NCBI GenBank assembly: GCA_015039315.1
Contig: WIDE01000274.1
Coordinates: 1 to 15,781, forward strand
DNA: 15,781 nt
Origin: Clavulina sp. PMI_390
Lineage: Eukaryota > Basidiomycota > Agaricomycetes > Cantharellales > Hydnaceae
Direction of reading: 5' to 3'
Every line of letters begins with the position of its first letter. Position 1 is the stretch's first letter. This document shows, one piece after another, positions 10,172-15,781 of the stretch. Under the pieces are notes generated by a model. It saw only the letters and a list, made by a program, of their open reading frames with translations. It ran no database searches and was not told the DNA's origin. The position numbers were made by a program, and so were the translations under genes.

Positions 10172-13024
10172 ATGGATATTTCGTCGATTGGCCATCCAAA
10201 AACTCATGCTCAGACGAGGAGGGCACTCACGCGGCCCAGTCGGGGGGTGAATCGTACTATACCCAAAGACACCTTCTTTGTTCCACTGCACTTTCCTCCG
10301 TCCCAGTCTACCCCCGCTCCTTCTCATGTACTCAGCACCGAGGGACCAGCAACCGATGCAGACAATCCTACCTATAACACCTTCCACATGGGGACAATTT
10401 CCCCCCATCAGCCGCATGTACAACAGTCACAGCTAATAGAACATCTCGTAGTCTCTTCTCATTCGGAAGAATCAGTCATAGCGCCGGTAAATTCCCTCAC
10501 TAGAACAACCCTTGGTTACTTCACATTGTCTTATTATCTTCATAGACTCTTGACCCAGTCACGCTTGCAGAAATAGTTATTTCTGATCCAGAATCATTCG
10601 ATATTATGGACAACAAGAAAAGACAGGCTTTTTTTCTTGATATCCTTCAATCTGTGAGCACAGGTAATTTTCATTCAAATTTCGCAGTGAAACTGATGAT
10701 GCATTGTTACTTTTGTAGGCGCTTGACAAGCCTGGGCACAGACTTGGAGACCAACGACCACAAGTCTTGCGTCTGATTCAAGATATTGTAGCGCAGTCAG
10801 GCATATTACCCCGCCGAGTGAAGATGCTGGAAGTGTGTAACCGCAAGTTCAAGGATGCCGGGGGCGAGGCTTTTATCTGGACTGCTGAGCTTGATGGCAG
10901 GGTGGTGATTGTTCGGGAGGCTCGACATCCAGAGAACCAAGACTGGACATCGCCTGAGGGCAAGCGCATTGTGTCGGTGGGTCTTTGCCTGCCTCTTGCA
11001 CAGTATTATATGCTGATAAGCTTAGTATGTGAAGGCAATACGACGTGAAATTATGTCTCAGATCCAAATTCAACATCGAAATGTGCTCCCTATACTTGGG
11101 ATTTCATCTTGCAATGACCACCCACTATCAATTGTGATGCCATTTGCTATCAATGGAAATGCTTTTAATTACTTAGCAAGCTTAGAGGCATTGGAGCGGC
11201 CTGGTAATATGATCAAAATTGTAAGTTGGCTCCAGTAGGTTCTTTCCCATCACACTAAGTATTCCTTGCTTTTGATTAAAGGTTCACAACATTGCATCTG
11301 CTCTGGAGTACCTTCATGGAATGCTCCCTCCCATTATCCATGGTGATATCCATGCAGTGAGCTTATTTAACCACCTCTCTAACCAAAACCTGCTGATGGA
11401 AAGCTTTCTACTAGCGGAACATTCTCATAGATGCTGAGGGCCAAGGTCTTCTGTGTGATTTTGGGTTATCCCGGATCAAACATGAACAAACCCGCACTTC
11501 AACTGGGATTGTTGAGGGTGGGAAACTCCGCTATCTAGCTCCGGAGCTTCTGGCAAATTGTGCCTTCCGTTCCACCATGGCTTCTGACTGCTATGCATTT
11601 GCAATGACAATACTTGAGCTAGCCACCCTCCAGAAACCCTTTGCTGAATATGAAAATGAGCGTGCAGCCTCCAATGCTGCAGAGCAGGGATTCCGGCCCA
11701 AGCAGCCACCTATGCAAGTATTTGGGGCACTTGGTGAACAGACAGTCCATATGCTTTGGGTGGTGGTCTCCCAAATGTGGGATCAAGAACCTGCCAATCA
11801 GCCAAGCATACATCATGTGTGTAGCAAGATCTCAGAAATTTCAACATGTCATCTGCATAATCCCTCTCCAGAACCTGGATTTGCACCTTCACCAATCACT
11901 CCACCTACATTGTTGCACCACTCCCCTATTGACTCATCAGGGCTACTGAAGCACATCAATCAGGCAGCTGTTCCTGCATCATCATTGGCATTACCAACTA
12001 CCCAAAACCTACACAATGCACCACTGGACCCTATTGACACTCCATATGAGGACACCTATCAAGCTGGCTGGTCCTTAATGAGTACACTCACTGCACTAAG
12101 CAAAATCCAAAATCTGCCTCTTGTTACTCAAGATAAGCTTGCAGCGGCTCAGGTATAATTGCACAGTGGTATGACTTTTCAATTACTAACCAATCCTTGC
12201 CACCCTTTGTCTAGCACTATGCAAATCAGGTGTATCCCTCCAAACCCATGGCTCAAGCACAGAGCACTACCCAGACAAATATCAGCAGACACCAGAAACT
12301 CTACTCCTCCTTGGAAGCCCTGATCATTGCATCAAATCATTCTTCCTCTACAAATGACTTTCTAGCTGTGCTTGCATATATGGACTATATTGCTCCAAAA
12401 ATTTATATGGGGGATATATTACTTGATAAGCAAGCAAATCTTTCCAACTACAAGGGTGATACACTATATAATGCAAAGTGCTATTTCATGGCCCTCAATG
12501 CATATCAGCACAGCATCAAACTCTTTGATCAGCTGGGTCCATTTAGCAATGCTGACAGACTTCATACTGCAGCTTTCATCCATTTCCAATTATCTGCAGC
12601 ATATTTGTATCAAGATGATGCTGCAGCAAGTCTAGAGGTGGCTCTAAAAGGAGTTCAGTTAGCCAAAGATGGTGCTAAGCATTTCAGTGCTGATCCCCAA
12701 ATCATGGATATGGTGTGGCTTCAAGCAAAACTTCTAACTGCTGTTGCAGCAACCTACTGTTGGTTGGAGCAATATGAAAATGCTTGTAACTATGGGAGGG
12801 AATCTGCTGAGCTTGCAAAATTAGCTTTCCATTCCAAACCATCACTTGCAACAGCTCATGTGTTTGCCTATGCACTGAAGAGGTATGAGATATCATGGGC
12901 TGGGTCATCATTGCAGAGGGATAGCAGGCCAGATGAAGTATGCTCACCAAAGGACTGGAGGGCCATGTTACCATGGCTTGAGGATAGAGAGGAGATATAT
13001 AGTTATGTACTTAGCAAGGTCTGA
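10172..13024 (+). CDS. Copy D: kinase-like/TPR fusion protein, 832 aa
   Basis: Seven exons join in phase 0 without a stop: 10172-10486, 10546-10653, 10719-10976, 11026-11220, 11282-11356, 11415-12152, 12215-13024. Introns are 49-65 nt. Residues 1-105 are polar, Pro/Ser/Thr-rich and probably disordered. A protein kinase-like domain covers about 178-450: a weak glycine loop (KDAGGEAF), VVIVR with Arg207 where VAIK has Lys, an alpha-C Glu in AIRREI (E235), HGDIHARN (311-319, catalytic-type Asp314 and Asn319), DFG at 332-334 and LAPELL (APE, 359-361). The subdomain XI Arg of the RPS motif is Gln (NQPSI). The HGD and HARN motifs suit fungal TKL/TK-like kinases, which phosphorylate Ser/Thr or Tyr, but the lost Lys makes activity doubtful. 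The linker ends in LAAAQ before the last intron. The last exon (564-832) is the TPR module shared with A-C (LSNYKGDTLYNAKCYFMALN; SLEVALKGVQLAKDGAKHF; CNYGRESAELAKLAFHSKPS), ending YVLSKV. That exon contains no CpG at all. Exon joins are supported by kinase motifs and paralogues. Confidence 0.87.
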
Positions 13025-13184
13025 GTCCCTGATGCATCCCAGTAGCTAGGAAATCCAATACATTGTGAGTTAAGAGGAATTGTACAGCAGTGATAGTTAA
13101 TATAATGCCCCATATTCATATGCATCACATCATCATAAGCACAGACATAACAGCTGATATTGAATGTAGAAAAGCAACATTTCA

Positions 13185-13208
13185 GAATGTTCCTGTTTGA
13201 GAACATTC
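13185..13208. repeat. Short inverted repeat (8-bp arms, 8-nt spacer)
   Basis: GAATGTTC at 13185-13192 and GAACATTC at 13201-13208 are perfect reverse complements. This could be a stem-loop or a dimeric binding site, or chance in low-complexity DNA. Confidence 0.4.
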
Positions 13209-13708
13209 CATGAACATGCCACAAACATGCTGATCTCACCCTGTTCTGCTAATGCTCTTCAAATCTTTATACCCAGGAACATCCTGAATGGCATATTCTG
13301 AAAACCTGAAAGAATATCCAGGGTGTTCCTTCCCAATGGTTTTTGCCTAACCATGATGGAAATATTCATAAATTTTGTACAGTCATTCAAGACTGAATTG
13401 GCCACACCATTGAATGGGCCAAAAATGTTTGCCCTTGCATAATTCAAGAACTGCTCAACCAATCTCCTTGAAATTTTGAATATAGATATGCAAATGATAT
13501 GGCTATTGAATGTGCTATGCTAGGCTTGGATCACTTTGAATAGAGCTCTATTGGGTCGAATTTGTATTGTGCCATTTGCCATATCTGGCATCTCCCTTGA
13601 CATAAACACTGTGAAGAATACCCTTATATGGTCATTTATGCTTGTTTACCAATACATATGAACCAATACAGTTTTGACCTAATATGAGCCAATTCATTAG
13701 TGGTCCCA

Positions 13709-13726
13709 GCCCTTACTTGTAAGGGC
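13709..13726. repeat. Short hairpin (7-bp stem, 4-nt loop)
   Basis: GCCCTTA, loop CTTG, then TAAGGGC: a perfect 7-bp inverted repeat. No T-run follows, and function is unknown. Confidence 0.4.
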
Positions 13727-13970
13727 AATGGAACCAGCCTAGTGCTATGCTATGTGTACTGAAGCTGAGGGACTGGGGGTCAAGGGTACACTCACCAACA
13801 GGAAATTTGCACATTTCAAATGTCCAAATTCAGACATTGCATTGTTTACCCCATCTTTGCATCAAGCAAGACCTACAGCTATGCTGATATGTTTCTAAGA
13901 CCTTACTGGTGGGTATAAGACAGGAATTTTCTGGTAGAAAATCTCTGGGGCATGTCTGCAGGAAAATAGA

Positions 13971-14030
13971 TTGTTCCCCAGAACAAGTTGTTGCTCCCCA
14001 AAGCATGTCTTTGTTCCCCCTAGCATAAAG
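13971..14030. repeat. Three degenerate 20-bp tandem units
   Basis: TTGTTCCCCA (13971), TTGCTCCCCA (13991) and TTGTTCCCCC (14011) start units exactly 20 bp apart; the second halves of units two and three share AGCAT. The first unit also holds the hairpin TTGTTC-CCCA-GAACAA. Confidence 0.6.
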
Positions 14031-14528
14031 TCCACTTTCCCCAGAGCTGATGAAAACTCATGCTACCAGGACATATTATATACCATTGGGTGCGGAAAAT
14101 TCAGGGGAATTCAATTGTGCAGTTTATTTTTCCCATGCTCAGTTCTTCTCTCAAAACATGTCATTTACTTTTGGCTCTGTTCCCTCCTGACCATGCTGGC
14201 ACAGTTTGAGTAGCTGCCCCAGTTAGCTGAATATTTTGAATAGAGGCAGTCTGTAGTATGGAATCAGTATAGTACTGTGTACATGTTGACTTCAATAGCA
14301 CTATGTGTGGGTTCTACTGGGAAGTTTCTGTAAGGGATGGCAATTGGAATCTGTAGAGCCCTTTGCTTCATACCCACTATTAGCTACTTTATCTATTAGT
14401 TAGTTCTAGAGTGCCTCACTTGCTCTTTATTGTTTGTATATATCTACATGGAAGAACCTTAGCACCATACCACACAAATCAACTAGTTATCTGTTGTTTC
14501 TGCTCTCATTTCTCTGTGTAATTTCTTT

Positions 14529-14598
14529 TCTGATTTCTTGTCCCATATCTTGTCTGATTTCTTGCTCATTTCCTGTCTAATTTCTTGTCTAGTTCCTC
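14529..14598. repeat. Three ~23-bp degenerate tandem repeats
   Basis: Units of 24, 23 and 23 bp begin TCTGATTTCTTGTC, TCTGATTTCTTGCT and TCTAATTTCTTGTC at 14529, 14553 and 14576. They run directly into a CT-rich tract. Confidence 0.7.
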
Positions 14599-14650
14599 TC
14601 TCTCTCTCTCTCCCTCTCTCTTGCTTTCTCTCCTCTGTTGTCTCATCTTG
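14595..14650. repeat. CT-rich microsatellite / pyrimidine tract
   Basis: An almost pure CT run (about 14595-14620) continues as a strongly pyrimidine-biased + strand to about 14720. Two overlapping open frames across it are products of this bias. Confidence 0.8.
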
Positions 14651-15599
14651 TCTCCTGCCTCCCCTCTTTCTTGTTTACAACTTACGACCTCATCTACCAC
14701 TCCTATACCCTCCAATCATTGCTCTAGCCACTACCACAGCTCCTGCTTCCCATCCCCAACCTCTTTTTATGGCACCAGCTTACATTTTGCACATTCTAGC
14801 TCTGTTTCCCATGCTAATAGATCTGCAATGATGGGCATTCTGGCCAATCCTGTGAACACCAACACTTCAGAGTTCTAGAATTATGGAGACCCCTTACATT
14901 TTCTCCTACATGATGAACTGTTTATACCATATTTCTGCAAAACATCATTTGTACATTGACTGAGCAGGTTAATTTGATGGTACTACTCAAAGAGCCAAAG
15001 CTTGCATCTACTATTTCACTCACACATTGTAAGAGGGAATCAGGCTGCTAGCAAAGGTTGAGACTGGTAGCTAGCTGTGGCTTGCTTCTGATTAGGTCTG
15101 TGTGCAAAAGTGGAAAATCCCAATCTGCAATTAAGGAAAAGAGGGGGTTAGTAGAGAGAGTTGCAGGAAAGATGCTGACCTTGTGTGGAGTAAAGGGCAG
15201 AATCTCAATTGGAGCTGATTGGATGATTGGGACAGATCCAGAAAGCCAATTGCTTCCACAGGTGTCACATAGCTGTCAAATGTCATGCTACCACAGTCAC
15301 TTCTGGAGCCAGTGGTTAGTTGCTTTGGGCAAGTCTACTGTGAGGTGTGGGAGATGGCTGTGCACGCTATGAGCAGAAGGTCCAGGATGCCAAGGGGCTC
15401 TGAAGGAGATGCAACCTGGTGATGCAGGTGTTGATAGTGCTGATTGATTCTTAGGTTTGAGAGACAAGGAGCTTGATCTTCTGGGAAGAGTCACACACCA
15501 TGATAAAAATGATGTACAAAGGGTTATATTGTGAGAAATACATACATCATTCTACAGTTATATAAGTATGGCAAACACGGTGTCTCATAAGTAAACTTG

Positions 15600-15692
15600 A
15601 ATCACTTCAAATATATTATGTGATTCACGACATATATAGTGCATTTTCTGTCATATATAATTATTTTTTCATGTACATATATATCAGATAGG
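15600..15692. repeat. AT-rich block with CATATATA repeats
   Basis: The stretch is dominated by A and T, with CATATATA elements at about 15630, 15652 and 15676. No gene is visible. Confidence 0.5.
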
Positions 15693-15781
15693 CCAAGTAT
15701 AGGCAACTCCATGACAGTTCCACTAGCGTGTATGCTGCCAGAATGGGCCTGCTTGCTGCCCATTCATTTAGCGCAGGGTCC

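Larger units (their letters stand above)
13025..15781. other. Gene-free, CpG-depleted 3' region
   Basis: About 2.75 kb with no credible gene. I count fewer than ten CpGs in all, against roughly three to four per 60 bases near the left end of the window. TG and CA dinucleotides are abundant. The first part matches the 3' flank of copy B. The rest holds the small repeats listed separately, a pyrimidine tract and an AT-rich block near the end. It may be a degenerate transposable element, but I see no recognisable reverse transcriptase, integrase or transposase frame. Confidence 0.6.

Noticed and set aside
14538..14878. Two overlapping ~97-codon open frames rich in Ser, Leu and Cys
   Set aside because: They are created by the pyrimidine tract and tandem repeats; several frames are open at once and there is no motif.
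15058..15494. Open frames on both strands (104 codons + strand, 65 codons - strand)
   Set aside because: No recognisable domain, no intron signals linking to other exons, and overlapping frames in gene-free DNA.
13025..15781. CRISPR array, prophage or bacterial mobile element
   Set aside because: The window is eukaryotic; repeats are degenerate, few and lack regular unique spacers.

Overview
The window looks like nuclear DNA of a filamentous basidiomycete, most likely an Agaricomycete. Genes are split by short GT-AG introns (49-66 nt in the main family), genes lie on both strands, and the proteins are a TKL/TK-like kinase with an HGD motif, TPR proteins and a Cbf1-type bHLH factor. A Cantharellales species (Rhizoctonia/Ceratobasidium type) would fit the kinase+TPR architecture, but that is a guess from memory of family style.

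Layout. Four members of one modular family (A-D) lie on the + strand, interrupted by one unrelated - strand gene. Copy A (27-2377, first exon outside the window) is broken by two in-frame stops and a frameshift. Copy B (2513-4754) is intact: five exons, 668 aa. A Cbf1-like bHLH gene (about 6765-5289, - strand) is convergent with B and divergent from C. Copy C (7261-9472) is broken by two in-frame stops and at least four frameshifts. Copy D (10172-13024) is intact: seven exons, 832 aa. It shares only the linker end and the C-terminal TPR module with A-C; its N-terminal half is a protein kinase-like domain. From 13025 to the end I find no gene, only low-complexity tracts and small repeats.

How the genes fit together. 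A-C carry an N-terminal module with an HRFVV strand, an RLDRR motif and a PENCWFF motif, then a Pro/Ser/Thr-rich linker, then TPRs. D carries a kinase-like module before the same linker end and TPRs. Every family intron I could place is in phase 0, and the linker/TPR junction (LAAAQ|) is at the same place in all four, so the array looks like one TPR scaffold fitted with interchangeable N-terminal domains.

Composition. The window alternates between CpG-containing DNA (1-3180, 5017-11100) and CpG deserts (3181-5016; 11700-15781). About 1.41 kb (12147-13556) has no CpG at all. The desert covers the 3' parts of both intact genes (B and D), while their 5' exons keep CpGs. This fits past cytosine methylation and deamination. 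The two broken copies lie in CpG-rich DNA.
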